The notes under the pieces: generated by a model
What the model saw: only the letters and a program-made list of their open reading frames with translations
What the model was told of the DNA's origin: nothing
Databases searched by the model: none
Assembly (NCBI GenBank): GCA_963712305.1
Contig: CAVQHI010000002.1
Span: 806,001-870,000 of the forward strand
Origin: DATFNI01 sp963712305
GTDB lineage: Bacteria > Bacteroidota > Rhodothermia > Balneolales > DATFMH01
Length of the DNA stretch: 64,000 nucleotides
Reading direction: 5' to 3'
Position numbers and translations under genes: made by a program
Part shown: in pieces, positions 46,266-54,626 of the stretch
Numbering within the stretch: the first letter of the stretch is position 1
Layout: each line of letters begins with the position of its first letter

Positions 46266-47045
46266 TTAGTTGGTTAGTTGTAATTGAGTACCTTTTTTGG
46301 ATGAGAGGTCGGATGGAGCACAGATGATGACCTCTCCAACATTATGTTCCAATGCTTCGAATCCGTGTTGCAATTTGGGGATCATACCTTCTGATATCCA
46401 TCCATCTTTGGATCCTTTATTGAACAATTCAGGATCAAGGTTTTTCAGACGTGAATGTGACTCATTCAGTACTCCTCCTGCTCCGGTTACCAGGTAGAGG
46501 GTTTCACATTTGAGAGCACTGGCCAGCGCCGACGCCAATGTGTCCGCATTGATATTCAACAGGCCGTGATCTTCAGACCAGCTTATACAGCCGATGACGG
46601 GTACAAAACCTTCGCCCAACAGGGTTTCCAAAATCTTCGGATTTGCCTGGTGAATATCGCCTACCAAGCCAAAATCGATAGTCTTGCCGTTCTCAATCGA
46701 AGTCGGGCGTCGTTTCGAGGTCGTCATCATCCCGTCGGCTGCTGTCATGCCGACCGGGTTGAGGCCATGGCCCCGGAACAGGGTGATCAGCCGTTTATTC
46801 ACGGTGCCGGCCACTACCTGAACGAGGATTTCACGCGTGGCATCATCGGTGATTCTTCTGCCATTGTGCTTGTTGATGGCAATTCCAAGTTGATTGCTTA
46901 GCGAGTCTATCTGTTTACCCGCTCCGTGAACAATCACAACCGGACGATTCTGTTTGTGTTGTTCATTCACCCACTCAGCAAGGATGGCAAGCTGCTCATC
47001 CTTCTCAATCAAATCTCCGCCGATTTTAACTAAGATAGGTTCCAT
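46266..47045 (-). CDS. argB: Acetylglutamate kinase
   Basis: A 259-residue amino-acid kinase that phosphorylates N-acylglutamate. The ATP loop is ILVKIGGDLIEKDEQ at residues 4-18, followed by VVIVHGAGKQIDSLSNQLG and a substrate region ISWSEDHGLLNINADTLA. Length fits the E. coli-like, non-allosteric form without the N-terminal helix of arginine-inhibited ArgB, so feedback inhibition here is doubtful and transcriptional attenuation may matter more. It overlaps argF' by 16 bases. Confidence 0.93.
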   Translation of the reverse strand: MEPILVKIGGDLIEKDEQLAILAEWVNEQHKQNRPVVIVHGAGKQIDSLSNQLGIAINKHNGRRITDDATREILVQVVAGTVNKRLITLFRGHGLNPVGMTAADGMMTTSKRRPTSIENGKTIDFGLVGDIHQANPKILETLLGEGFVPVIGCISWSEDHGLLNINADTLASALASALKCETLYLVTGAGGVLNESHSRLKNLDPELFNKGSKDGWISEGMIPKLQHGFEALEHNVGEVIICAPSDLSSKKGTQLQLTN

Positions 47046-48109
47046 AGTTTCATCAATAAAGCTTTCTGGATATGAAGTCGGTTTTCTGCCTCCTGGATGT
47101 GAACCGAGGATTTACTGTCTAACACCTGATCGGTGACGACCACATTTCTTCTGACCGGAAGGCAGTGCATAAAATGCCCGTTATTGGTCAGTTTCATATC
47201 GGATTCAGTTATAGTCCAGTCGCTGTAAGCCTTGCGGACTCTTTCTTCCTCCTGGGGATCATTGTAGATCATGCTTCCGTGCCATGATTTTGCATACACA
47301 ACCTGGGCACCTTTCAGATTTTCACTCTTTGAATGGCTTACCTGGAACTTTTCAGAACCGGCACCGGCATATTTTTTCAGTTGATCGAGTGTCGCTTCAT
47401 CGGGTGTCATCTCTTCCGGACAGGCGAGTGTGACATTTGCCCCGCTTCGAACAAATGCCTCAAGAGCAGAGTTTGGGACAGCTCTTGGCAGCGGTTTGGG
47501 ATGTGGTGCCCAGCGAACAACGATATTTACATCTGAAAGATCATCACCAAAAACCTCGTGAAGTGTCATCCAGTCGGCCAGCGATTGGCAGGGATGAGAT
47601 TGTGCACTTTCCAGGTTGATTACCGGTACTTTCGATAATTCGGCAATTTTGTGAATCAGGCTGTCGTTCCTGTCGGCTTCTTCATCTGAGAGGGAAGCGA
47701 AGTGGCGGACACCCAACGCATCAACATATGAAGTAACGACAGCTACCATTTCACGAAGGTGTTCCTGTTTGTCTTCATCCATAACCACACCATCGTTCAA
47801 TTCTATATTCCACGAACCGTTGCCCGGCTGGATGGACGTTATTTTAGCTCCAATATGGCTGGCAGCCACCTCGAACGACATTCTTGTTCTGAGAGATGGA
47901 TTGTTGAACAGGAGTCCAAGCACTTTGTTTTCCGCCACAGGTGACCGGAAGTTATCGTGTTTGAGCTGCAGACCGAGTTCGATGAGTTTGGCAAGTTCCT
48001 CGTTTGTCCAGTCCGACAGTTTCAGGAAATGACGCAACTCCTTGCTATACGGTCGGTGGTTCGTTATAACACCATTTGAGTATGTTTTCTGGTCAACTGC
48101 TAAATGCAT
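47030..48109 (-). CDS. argF': N-acetyl- or N-succinylornithine carbamoyltransferase
   Basis: A 359-residue transcarbamylase. Carbamoyl-phosphate and ornithine-site motifs are NPSLRTRMSFEVAA, SAQSHPCQSLADWMTL and FMHCLPVRRNVVV. The insertion GSWNIELNDGVVMDEDKQEH and WAPHPKPLPRAVPNS are specific to the Bacteroidota/Xanthomonas class that acts on acylated ornithine instead of free ornithine. Whether the acyl group is acetyl or succinyl depends on residues I cannot assign without an alignment. The path therefore runs through acylcitrulline, with argE downstream. Confidence 0.88.
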   Translation of the reverse strand: MHLAVDQKTYSNGVITNHRPYSKELRHFLKLSDWTNEELAKLIELGLQLKHDNFRSPVAENKVLGLLFNNPSLRTRMSFEVAASHIGAKITSIQPGNGSWNIELNDGVVMDEDKQEHLREMVAVVTSYVDALGVRHFASLSDEEADRNDSLIHKIAELSKVPVINLESAQSHPCQSLADWMTLHEVFGDDLSDVNIVVRWAPHPKPLPRAVPNSALEAFVRSGANVTLACPEEMTPDEATLDQLKKYAGAGSEKFQVSHSKSENLKGAQVVYAKSWHGSMIYNDPQEEERVRKAYSDWTITESDMKLTNNGHFMHCLPVRRNVVVTDQVLDSKSSVHIQEAENRLHIQKALLMKLWNLS

Positions 48110-48140
48110 GGTATTAAATCAATTAATTACATAAAAATGT

Positions 48141-49163
48141 TCAGAGTACCGATCCGGGCTGGGTAAGTCCGGCGTGTTCATCAAATCCGCACATGATATT
48201 CAGGTCCTGTATCGCTTGTCCGGCGGCGCCTTTCAACAGGTTGTCAATGGCACCAAACACTACTACAGCATCGTCCTGTTGTTGCCATCCGATATCGATA
48301 AAGTTGCTTCCGACAACATGTTTCAACTGTGGAGCCTGATCACTTAAGCGGACAAAAGACGCGTTCTGGTAATATTCCTTATAAATCTCTTCGAGTGAGA
48401 TTGATTTATTCAGTGTAAAAGAAGCGGTTAGCCAAATGCCGCGCACAAACGGACCTGATACTGGTGTGAAACGCAAATCAGCTTCATGTCCCGAGAGAGT
48501 CGATATCGTCTGGTTGATCTCACCCAGATGCTGATGTTTTAGCACCTTATACGCCTTCATGTTACCGGTACGGTATGAAAAGTGTACCGCATCGGATAAA
48601 CCCGCACCTGACCCTGATGACCCGGTAACGGCAGTAATATGATAGGCGTGAGCCGAATCCTTTATGATTACAGGTAACAAGGACAGCTGGATGGCCGTGG
48701 CAAAACATCCCGGAACAGCAACATAAGACGATTGAGCAATATCATCATGGAAGAATTCAGGCAATCCATATACGAACTGATCGAGTAACCCGGTATGGGC
48801 GTGTTCATAACCGTAATATGTTTTATAGGCATCCGCTTTTTTCAGGCGAAAATCAGAACCGATGTCTACGATTTTTCCCTGGTATCCTTTGTCTAAAACT
48901 TCAGCTATCGGTTGGGCTGATTGACCATGCGGCAGTGCAAAAAGAAGCACGTCTGCATCATCATTGGTGATCTGGTCAATTCCGGAAAAAACCTTATCGA
49001 TTGTTCCTCTGAAAGCAGGGAAGAGGTTCGAGAACGATTCCCCTGCATTTCGGTTCGCATAAATACGATGGAGCTGCAGAATGGGGTGGCCATGAACCAG
49101 GCGTACAGCCTCCATGCCCGCTAATCCGCTACCTCCAACAACCGATACCGTTATTTCCTTCAT
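48141..49163 (-). CDS. argC: N-acetyl-gamma-glutamyl-phosphate reductase
   Basis: A 340-residue NADPH-dependent reductase. The Rossmann loop is VVGGSGLAGMEAVRLVHGHP, the catalytic Cys lies in YVAVPGCFATAIQLSLLP, and TAVTGSSGSGAGLSD is the family dimer/active-site loop. It follows the P-loop gene by five bases. Note that argD, the next pathway step, is not in the operon. Confidence 0.94.
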   Translation of the reverse strand: MKEITVSVVGGSGLAGMEAVRLVHGHPILQLHRIYANRNAGESFSNLFPAFRGTIDKVFSGIDQITNDDADVLLFALPHGQSAQPIAEVLDKGYQGKIVDIGSDFRLKKADAYKTYYGYEHAHTGLLDQFVYGLPEFFHDDIAQSSYVAVPGCFATAIQLSLLPVIIKDSAHAYHITAVTGSSGSGAGLSDAVHFSYRTGNMKAYKVLKHQHLGEINQTISTLSGHEADLRFTPVSGPFVRGIWLTASFTLNKSISLEEIYKEYYQNASFVRLSDQAPQLKHVVGSNFIDIGWQQQDDAVVVFGAIDNLLKGAAGQAIQDLNIMCGFDEHAGLTQPGSVL

Positions 49164-49168
49164 CGTGA

Positions 49169-50242
49169 TCAGGCTACCTGTATTTTGTTATGCTTTGTGT
49201 TGTTGGACAATTCATCAAGCACATATTCGGCCAGGGTACCGGGATGCTGCATGGCGTTGGCAGCCTGGATACCGAGTGTTTTCGTGATGTAGCGAATGCC
49301 GACGATGTTATCCGTAACAGGACCCGTAATCAAAGATAGCTCTGTATTATATCGGCTGCGGAAGAGTCCGTCGAGTGCCCAGCATCCGGTCAGGTCCTGC
49401 GCGGCTGCAACGTGCACAGCGATATGTTGCTGGATTTCTTTATCCATTAAGAGATTATCCACGCCATAAGCCCCAATTACGCCATCTCCGAATTCGAGGA
49501 CAATTACATCAGGGGAGTAAGAATTCAGATGTTTGATGAGTCCTTTGGCCATCGTTACCACATTCTGATGCGTGGTGGAGACAAGACCGGCTTCCGAGAA
49601 GTTGGTGCAGACCACGGCACCTTTGTTCTTCATCGCTTTAGTGTCGCGCAAGAGGCTTGCTCCGGTGAGCTTGGCCGCTGCAACACGCAGCCCCTTCTGT
49701 GTTAGTTTTTCAATGATAGCGGATGCAGCGTAGGTCTTGCCTACATTCATGCAGGTTCCTGTCACAGCTACCATGGGAGCACTGTGAGGGAGATGATCCT
49801 CCCATTCTATGGCAAAGTCGCTGATCGATGCGTGCTTGTAGGTATCATCATGGTAGACCATAACAGCACCGATCACTTCAACTCTTGTAGCCGGACCATA
49901 GGCAGGATAGTCTGATTGGCACAAGCCAATGATCCCACCCATGTTTAGAATGTGGAGGATATCACCCTTTTTTATCTGACGAGGTACGATTCCACTATAG
50001 CCGCGGAGAGCCTGACGCTCTCCCAGTGTTCCAACGAGTATTTTATCACGCGTGATTGTTACAAATTCACCGTTTCGTAACTCAACCTGGTTGTAGGTGC
50101 TCTTTTCGTCTAAAACGCGCACCGCAACCAGAAAACCTTCTCTGGCAACAATATTGTCTGAGACGAGTACGTGTTGATCCATAGGCACATTGCTTGTGCT
50201 TGAAGCGATGATGTCTGCGTCCAGAATCTTGCTATTCTCCAT
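49169..50242 (-). CDS. P-loop protein of the arginine operon (DUF1611-like), function unknown
   Basis: A 357-residue cytoplasmic protein between argG and argC, 16 and five bases from them, so it is surely co-expressed. The N-terminal 120 residues form a beta-rich domain (REGFLVAVRVLDEKSTYNQV, then VGTLGERQALRGYSGIVP). From about 150 a P-loop domain begins with VAVTGTCMNVGKTYAASAII (Walker A GTCMNVGKT), followed by DVIVLEFGDGVIGAYGV (Walker B-like), as in DUF1611 and BioD/CobQ-type ATPases. No arginine enzyme is known to me with this architecture. The operon lacks a glutamate acetyltransferase and argD, so a missing enzymatic role is possible. I recall that the DUF1611 group includes a D-glutamate N-acetyltransferase (DgcN); whether this protein truly belongs there needs a profile search. 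Confidence 0.7.
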   Translation of the reverse strand: MENSKILDADIIASSTSNVPMDQHVLVSDNIVAREGFLVAVRVLDEKSTYNQVELRNGEFVTITRDKILVGTLGERQALRGYSGIVPRQIKKGDILHILNMGGIIGLCQSDYPAYGPATRVEVIGAVMVYHDDTYKHASISDFAIEWEDHLPHSAPMVAVTGTCMNVGKTYAASAIIEKLTQKGLRVAAAKLTGASLLRDTKAMKNKGAVVCTNFSEAGLVSTTHQNVVTMAKGLIKHLNSYSPDVIVLEFGDGVIGAYGVDNLLMDKEIQQHIAVHVAAAQDLTGCWALDGLFRSRYNTELSLITGPVTDNIVGIRYITKTLGIQAANAMQHPGTLAEYVLDELSNNTKHNKIQVA

Positions 50243-50258
50243 GGTGTTATTGCCTGTT

Positions 50259-51443
50259 TTAATGTTGATTGCTCAAAATTGATGCGATACCGTAAATTTT
50301 GCTGAAAGCCCTGGCTTCTTCGCCATTCCAGAGCTGGCTGCTTTCGCCGTATTGTGCTTTCCCGTTCATCATCGAATTGGATGATTCGACACCGAGTGGA
50401 AAAACATTTCCCCTGTACAAATACAGATTGACCGTTCCGTCAATTCGTTCCTGTGACGAATCAAGGAAAGCCTCGATGTTGCGCATGGCCGGATCGAAAT
50501 ACTGAGCTTCATGCAAAAGCATGCCGTAGTAGTCTGATAATGTGTCTTTAAGATGACGCTGCCATTTGGTCAGGATCTGTTTTTCCAGCTCTCTGTGAGC
50601 GGTATAAACCAGTGTAGCTACAGGAGCTTCAAAGCCAATGCGTCCTTTAATGCCCAGTATCGTGTCGCCGGTGTGCATCCCGCGGCCAATACCGTGTTTG
50701 ACAGCCGCTTCTTTTATTATCTGTAATAAAGTAAGTGGTGCAGCTGATTCACCGTTCACTGCCACGGGCAGGCCTTTTTCAAAAGTGATCGTAAATTCTT
50801 CCGGATCATCGTTGAACAGGTGAGGAGCTTTCAGTTCCGGGAATGCCTCGGGTGGTAATGCTTTGTTGGGTGTCAGTGTTTCATAACCGCCGATTGTCGT
50901 ACCCCAGATACCTGCATTGATCGAATAGGGAGCTTTCGTCCCTGAATATTCAAAACCGTTTTCTTTTAAGATTTTGATCTGCTGTTCACGAGTGAATTTT
51001 TCCTCGCGAATGGGAGTGATAATCTGTAAATCGGGATCGACAACACGTAATGCCACATCAAAACGAACCTGGTCATTTCCGGCACCGGTGGATCCGTGAG
51101 CAACTGCATCAGCACCGATTTTCTGAGTATATTCGGCGATTAACTTGGCCTGGATGAATCGTTCAGCACCGACGGAGAGAGGGTAGGTTCGATCACGTAA
51201 TACATTGCCCTTTATAAGGTAAGCAAGAATTTTGGAGTAGATCTGTTCGGTGCCGTCGAGAGTTGTGTGTGCATCGGCGCCTAATTCAAGAGATTTTTTT
51301 TCGAGCTCATCTTTCTGTTCCGAAGTCATACCAAGGCAATCAACCGTCACGGTGTGAAGCTCGGAACCATATTTCTTCTTTAAATATGGAACACAAAAAC
51401 TGGTGTCTAAACCACCACTGAATGCGAGAACAATTTTATTCAT
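50259..51443 (-). CDS. argG: Argininosuccinate synthase
   Basis: A 394-residue ATP-pyrophosphatase that joins citrulline and aspartate. The ATP loop KIVLAFSGGLDTSFCVPYLK is at the N-terminus; citrulline/aspartate-site motifs include AVAHGSTGAGNDQVRF and YSINAGIWGTTIGGYE. First structural gene of the arginine operon, 28 bases after the attenuator terminator. The Bacteroidota type I/II assignment was not attempted. Confidence 0.95.
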   Translation of the reverse strand: MNKIVLAFSGGLDTSFCVPYLKKKYGSELHTVTVDCLGMTSEQKDELEKKSLELGADAHTTLDGTEQIYSKILAYLIKGNVLRDRTYPLSVGAERFIQAKLIAEYTQKIGADAVAHGSTGAGNDQVRFDVALRVVDPDLQIITPIREEKFTREQQIKILKENGFEYSGTKAPYSINAGIWGTTIGGYETLTPNKALPPEAFPELKAPHLFNDDPEEFTITFEKGLPVAVNGESAAPLTLLQIIKEAAVKHGIGRGMHTGDTILGIKGRIGFEAPVATLVYTAHRELEKQILTKWQRHLKDTLSDYYGMLLHEAQYFDPAMRNIEAFLDSSQERIDGTVNLYLYRGNVFPLGVESSNSMMNGKAQYGESSQLWNGEEARAFSKIYGIASILSNQH

Positions 51444-51470
51444 AAATAAAAAACACAGGTTATTAAAACA

Positions 51471-51499
51471 AAAAAAGGCAGAACCGGGAAGGTTCTGCC
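51471..51499 (-). terminator. Attenuator terminator before argG
   Basis: On the minus strand GGCAGAACC and GGTTCTGCC form a nine-base-pair stem with loop TTCCC, followed at once by six T. It stands between the leader peptide and argG, so it can only serve conditional termination. Confidence 0.88.
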
Positions 51500-51601
51500 T
51501 TTTGAATGGATATTCGAAAAAATCTTTATATATGCGAAATCACTTCATGGCATAGCCTTCCCGTCCGTTTAGAATTAACGGTCGCCGCCGGTTAGCTATG
51601 C
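51485..51601 (-). promoter_or_regulatory. Arginine attenuator: competing pause, antiterminator and terminator hairpins
   Basis: As minus-strand RNA. Segment 1 (51595-51601, GCAUAGC) pairs perfectly with part of segment 2 (51550-51556, GCUAUGC). Segment 2 (51549-51563) can instead pair with segment 3 (51485-51499): CGGGAAGG with CCUUCCCG plus UGCC with GGCA around a small internal loop, consuming the whole 5' arm of the terminator. Segment 3 with 4 forms the terminator. Three Arg codons of the leader (51582-51590) lie just after segment 1, and the leader stop lies at the edge of segment 2. Stalling at Arg codons should free segment 2 and prevent termination. Confidence 0.85.
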
Positions 51602-51629
51602 GTACTTGATATGTGCCTTGTAATTTCAT
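51540..51629 (-). CDS. Arginine operon leader peptide
   Basis: A 29-codon frame (MKLQGTYQVRIANRRRPL then ILNGREGYAMK) with five Arg, three of them consecutive and encoded CGG CGG CGA. It ends nine bases before the start of the antiterminator segment in the direction of transcription would be lost, so translation to the stop masks that segment. A GGGG stands two bases before the ATG. It is too short for an ordinary gene; its placement upstream of a terminator and argG marks it as a sensing peptide. Confidence 0.82.
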   Translation of the reverse strand: MKLQGTYQVRIANRRRPLILNGREGYAMK

Positions 51630-52031
51630 TACCCCATAGATACTAAATTAATCCCTAATAATGCAAGTCCTATTGAAAAAAACGGCAAAAAAAATTTCTG
51701 ATGCTATTCAACGATTCAGACCATGATAACATGCGGAAATTATCAGACAAAAATACTGGAAGCGCTTTTCTGAATACGAATAAGAATTATTTGAAATTTA
51801 TGACGGTATTTATGACGCCTTATGAAAGGTAAATATGATCACACTCATAATATTTTTGAGGTAAAAAAAAGCACGATTTTTAATTCCTATGTTTGAAAGT
51901 ATTGGATAAATTCTATTATTAGATGAAAACGACGTGATGCCGGGAGATGATCATTTGAATGATATTCGATTTATGGCTAACATCCCGGATATTTTCTCCA
52001 AGCGGCATTCCTAAGGAAAAATCAAGGTTAC
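51630..52031. other. 402-base divergent intergenic region (arg operon/aspartokinase)
   Basis: Promoter region for two divergent amino-acid units. I looked for a threonine-rich leader before the aspartokinase and found none (the nearest small frame, at 51835, reads MITLIIFLR and has no terminator after it). No gene is visible. Confidence 0.45.
51637..51666 (-). promoter_or_regulatory. Possible promoter for the arginine leader
   Basis: On the minus strand TTGCAT, 18-base spacer, TATCTA. This would start transcription almost at the leader ATG. Weak; other arrangements further upstream in the T-rich stretch are possible. Confidence 0.25.
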
Positions 52032-53441
52032 ATGCGGATTCTCAAGTTTGGCGGTTCATCGGTTGGAACTCCTGAAGCAATTAAAGGAGTCGTGTCTATT
52101 ATTGACGGGAAACAGAAAGAAGATTCCGTAGCCGTTGTTGTGTCTGCATTTCGTGGGGTAACGGACGGTTTGATCCGCGGTGCAGAACTGGCGGCATCAG
52201 GTTCTGCCGAGTACAGTGACCTTATAAAGGAACTGGAAGATCGCCACATCGATGTCATCCGTGAATGCATATCCGTGTACCGGCAGAGTGAAGTCATCGC
52301 TCATTTTAAGATGTCGCTCAACGAGCTGGAAGACATCCTCACCGGTGTTTACCTTGTACGAGAACTTACGCCGCGAACGATGGATTTCATCGTAAGTTTT
52401 GGTGAACGGTTTTCCGCTTATATTCTCAGCTGGTGCCTGACTGACAGTGGAGTGCCTGCTAATTTTGCTGATGCCCGCGATTTTATCAAAACAGATATCC
52501 GGTTTGGCTCTGCCCGCATTCTTATGGAGCAAACCTACCGGAATATCCGGGATTATTTTAAAGAGAAAAAAGAACTGCAGGTCGTCACCGGGTTTATCGC
52601 ATCCACCGAACGAGGCGAGACATCCACGCTAGGCCGAGGTGGTTCCGACTATACCGCATCTATTCTCGGTGCGGCACTCGGAGTAGATATGATTGAAATT
52701 TGGACGGATGTAAATGGGTTGATGACTGCAGATCCGCGCAAAGTAAAACAGGCTTTCACAATTCCGGAGCTTTCATATGAAGAGGCCATGGAGTTGTCCC
52801 ACTTCGGTGCGAAAGTAATCTATCCGCCAACGTTGCAGCCTGCAATGAAAGCCGGAATCCCGATCCTTATATGTAACACTTTCAGCCCTGAGTCATCCGG
52901 AACGAAAATTGAGAAGCAGCCGACCGGTAGGAACGGGATCATCAAAGGATTGTCATCCATCGAAAATATTGCACTGGTGACTATACGGGGCAGCGGGATG
53001 ATCGGCGTGAGTGGTATAGCCGCCCGAATCTTCAAGGCTCTCGCTGAAGCCGGCATCAATATCATTATGATAACCCAGGCTTCGTCGGAACACACAATCT
53101 GTCTGGCAATCTTATCAGAGCACGCTAAAAGTGCTCAAAAATCGATTGAGGAAGAATTCCGGATCGAGCTCATGGAAGAAGGCATTGAAAAAGTGCTCAT
53201 TGAAGATGATATGTGTATCATTGCCGTTGTAGGTGATTACATGCAGCGGACTCCCGGCATCGCTGGTCAAGTCTTTCAGGCTCTTGGTGGCAAAAAAATC
53301 AATATCATAGCAATAGCACAGGGTTCATCCGAGCGAAACATCTCGTTTATCGTCAATAAGGATGACGAAGCGCGCGCGTTGACATCACTGCACGATGCAT
53401 TTTTTACCCCAAAGGCTGTGGCGAACGGTACCGGACACTGA
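52032..53441 (+). CDS. lysC: Aspartate kinase, ThrA-type, without homoserine dehydrogenase domain
   Basis: A 469-residue aspartokinase (first step to Thr, Met and Lys). The kinase motifs are ILKFGGSSVGTPEAI at the N-terminus and TLGRGGSDYTASILGAALG; the segment IEIWTDVNGLMTADPRKV and YEEAMELSHFGAKVIYPPT resemble the bifunctional ThrA type. Two ACT domains follow (ALVTIRGSGMIGVSGIAARI and IIAVVGDYMQRTPGIAGQV). The protein stops right after LTSLHDAFFTPKAV, the point where ThrA normally runs into homoserine dehydrogenase, so that domain is absent. It heads a run with thrB and thrC. Confidence 0.9.
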   Translation: MRILKFGGSSVGTPEAIKGVVSIIDGKQKEDSVAVVVSAFRGVTDGLIRGAELAASGSAEYSDLIKELEDRHIDVIRECISVYRQSEVIAHFKMSLNELEDILTGVYLVRELTPRTMDFIVSFGERFSAYILSWCLTDSGVPANFADARDFIKTDIRFGSARILMEQTYRNIRDYFKEKKELQVVTGFIASTERGETSTLGRGGSDYTASILGAALGVDMIEIWTDVNGLMTADPRKVKQAFTIPELSYEEAMELSHFGAKVIYPPTLQPAMKAGIPILICNTFSPESSGTKIEKQPTGRNGIIKGLSSIENIALVTIRGSGMIGVSGIAARIFKALAEAGINIIMITQASSEHTICLAILSEHAKSAQKSIEEEFRIELMEEGIEKVLIEDDMCIIAVVGDYMQRTPGIAGQVFQALGGKKINIIAIAQGSSERNISFIVNKDDEARALTSLHDAFFTPKAVANGTGH

Positions 53442-53577
53442 TAATCACTGAAGTCTGGTGTTAATGTGCTTATCTTAAATGCCTCGCATAATTACCAGGA
53501 TGATGTACGTTTATATAAATCAACCTATTTTAAATTAATACGAATAAATTCATAGCTTTTGCGGCTGATTAGAAATC

Positions 53578-54543
53578 ATGATATCCAATAACCTCAGTGA
53601 AGTTCGGGTCTTTGCACCGGCAAGTGTGGCAAATGTCGGTTGTGGATTCGATGTGCTCGGATTTGCAATTCATGAACCGGGTGATGAAATAGTAGTGCGC
53701 GTTCGCGATGAAGCCGGCGTTACAATTACGGCGATTCACGGTGATGGCGGTAAATTGCCTCTTCAGATTGATAAAAATACGGCCGGTGTTGCAGCAACAG
53801 CCATGATGCAGGATTTATCGGATGATATCAAATTTGGCATCGAATTGGAGCTGTATAAAAAGATGCCGCTGGGCAGTGGACTCGGTTCGAGTGCCGCCAG
53901 TTCGGTAGCTGCCGTAGTGGCTGTAAATCGTCTCCTGGGTGATCCATATGATCGCAAAGATCTTTTAAAGTATGCCGTTGAAGGCGAGCGGATTGCATGT
54001 GGTGCTGCACATGCTGATAACGCAGCCGCTTCGTTACTGGGCGGATTCGTTTTCATCCGCAGTAATCATCCAATTGATGTGATCTCCATAAATTATCCGG
54101 AAGGACTCCATTGCACGGTGATCCATCCTCATATTGTCATTCGTACCGAAGACACTCGTAAAATTCTGCGAAAACAAATTCTGTTAGCACGTGCTGTTGC
54201 CCAATGGGGAAATGTCGGTGCTTTGGTTGCAGGCTTGATGAAGGGCGATTATGATCTGATCGGTCGTTCATTGCACGACGAGATCATCGAACCAATTCGT
54301 TCAGTACTCATCCCCGGTTTTAACCAGATGAAGTCTGCTGCAATGGATGCCGGCGCTCTCGGTTGCAGTATTTCAGGTTCCGGGCCATCGGTTTTTGCCC
54401 TTAGTACTTCAAATGAAGAAGCACAAAAAATTGGAGCAGCCATGCAGCATGCCATTGCCTCAGTCGGATTGACCAGTGATTTATATATCTCTGAAATTAA
54501 CAAAGCCGGCTGTACCGTTATCAGCGAAGAACAACTTGCCTGA
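53578..54543 (+). CDS. thrB: Homoserine kinase
   Basis: A 321-residue GHMP kinase that makes O-phosphohomoserine. Motif 1 is VFAPASVANVGCGFDVLGFA, the ATP loop is KMPLGSGLGSSAASSVAAV (about 97-115) and motif 3 is GCSISGSGPSVFAL. It lies 136 bases after the aspartokinase and 83 before thrC. Confidence 0.94.
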   Translation: MISNNLSEVRVFAPASVANVGCGFDVLGFAIHEPGDEIVVRVRDEAGVTITAIHGDGGKLPLQIDKNTAGVAATAMMQDLSDDIKFGIELELYKKMPLGSGLGSSAASSVAAVVAVNRLLGDPYDRKDLLKYAVEGERIACGAAHADNAAASLLGGFVFIRSNHPIDVISINYPEGLHCTVIHPHIVIRTEDTRKILRKQILLARAVAQWGNVGALVAGLMKGDYDLIGRSLHDEIIEPIRSVLIPGFNQMKSAAMDAGALGCSISGSGPSVFALSTSNEEAQKIGAAMQHAIASVGLTSDLYISEINKAGCTVISEEQLA

Positions 54544-54554
54544 AAAGATACATT

Positions 54555-54585
54555 GCGGTCAGACGGTTCCAAACCGTCAGACCGC
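54555..54585 (+). other. Intercistronic hairpin between thrB and thrC
   Basis: GCGGTCAGACGGTT and AACCGTCAGACCGC form a stem of 13 pairs broken by one A-A mismatch, loop CCA. No T-run follows, so full termination is unlikely; an mRNA stabiliser or processing signal is more plausible. Confidence 0.6.
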
Positions 54586-54626
54586 TACCAACAGAACAGC
54601 GACCAGATTTTAACGTATTCCTGAAC

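Noticed and set aside
51661..52031. Possible threonine leader peptide before the aspartokinase
   Set aside because: No frame rich in Thr or Ile codons and no terminator/antiterminator pairing; MITLIIFLR at 51835 is too weak.
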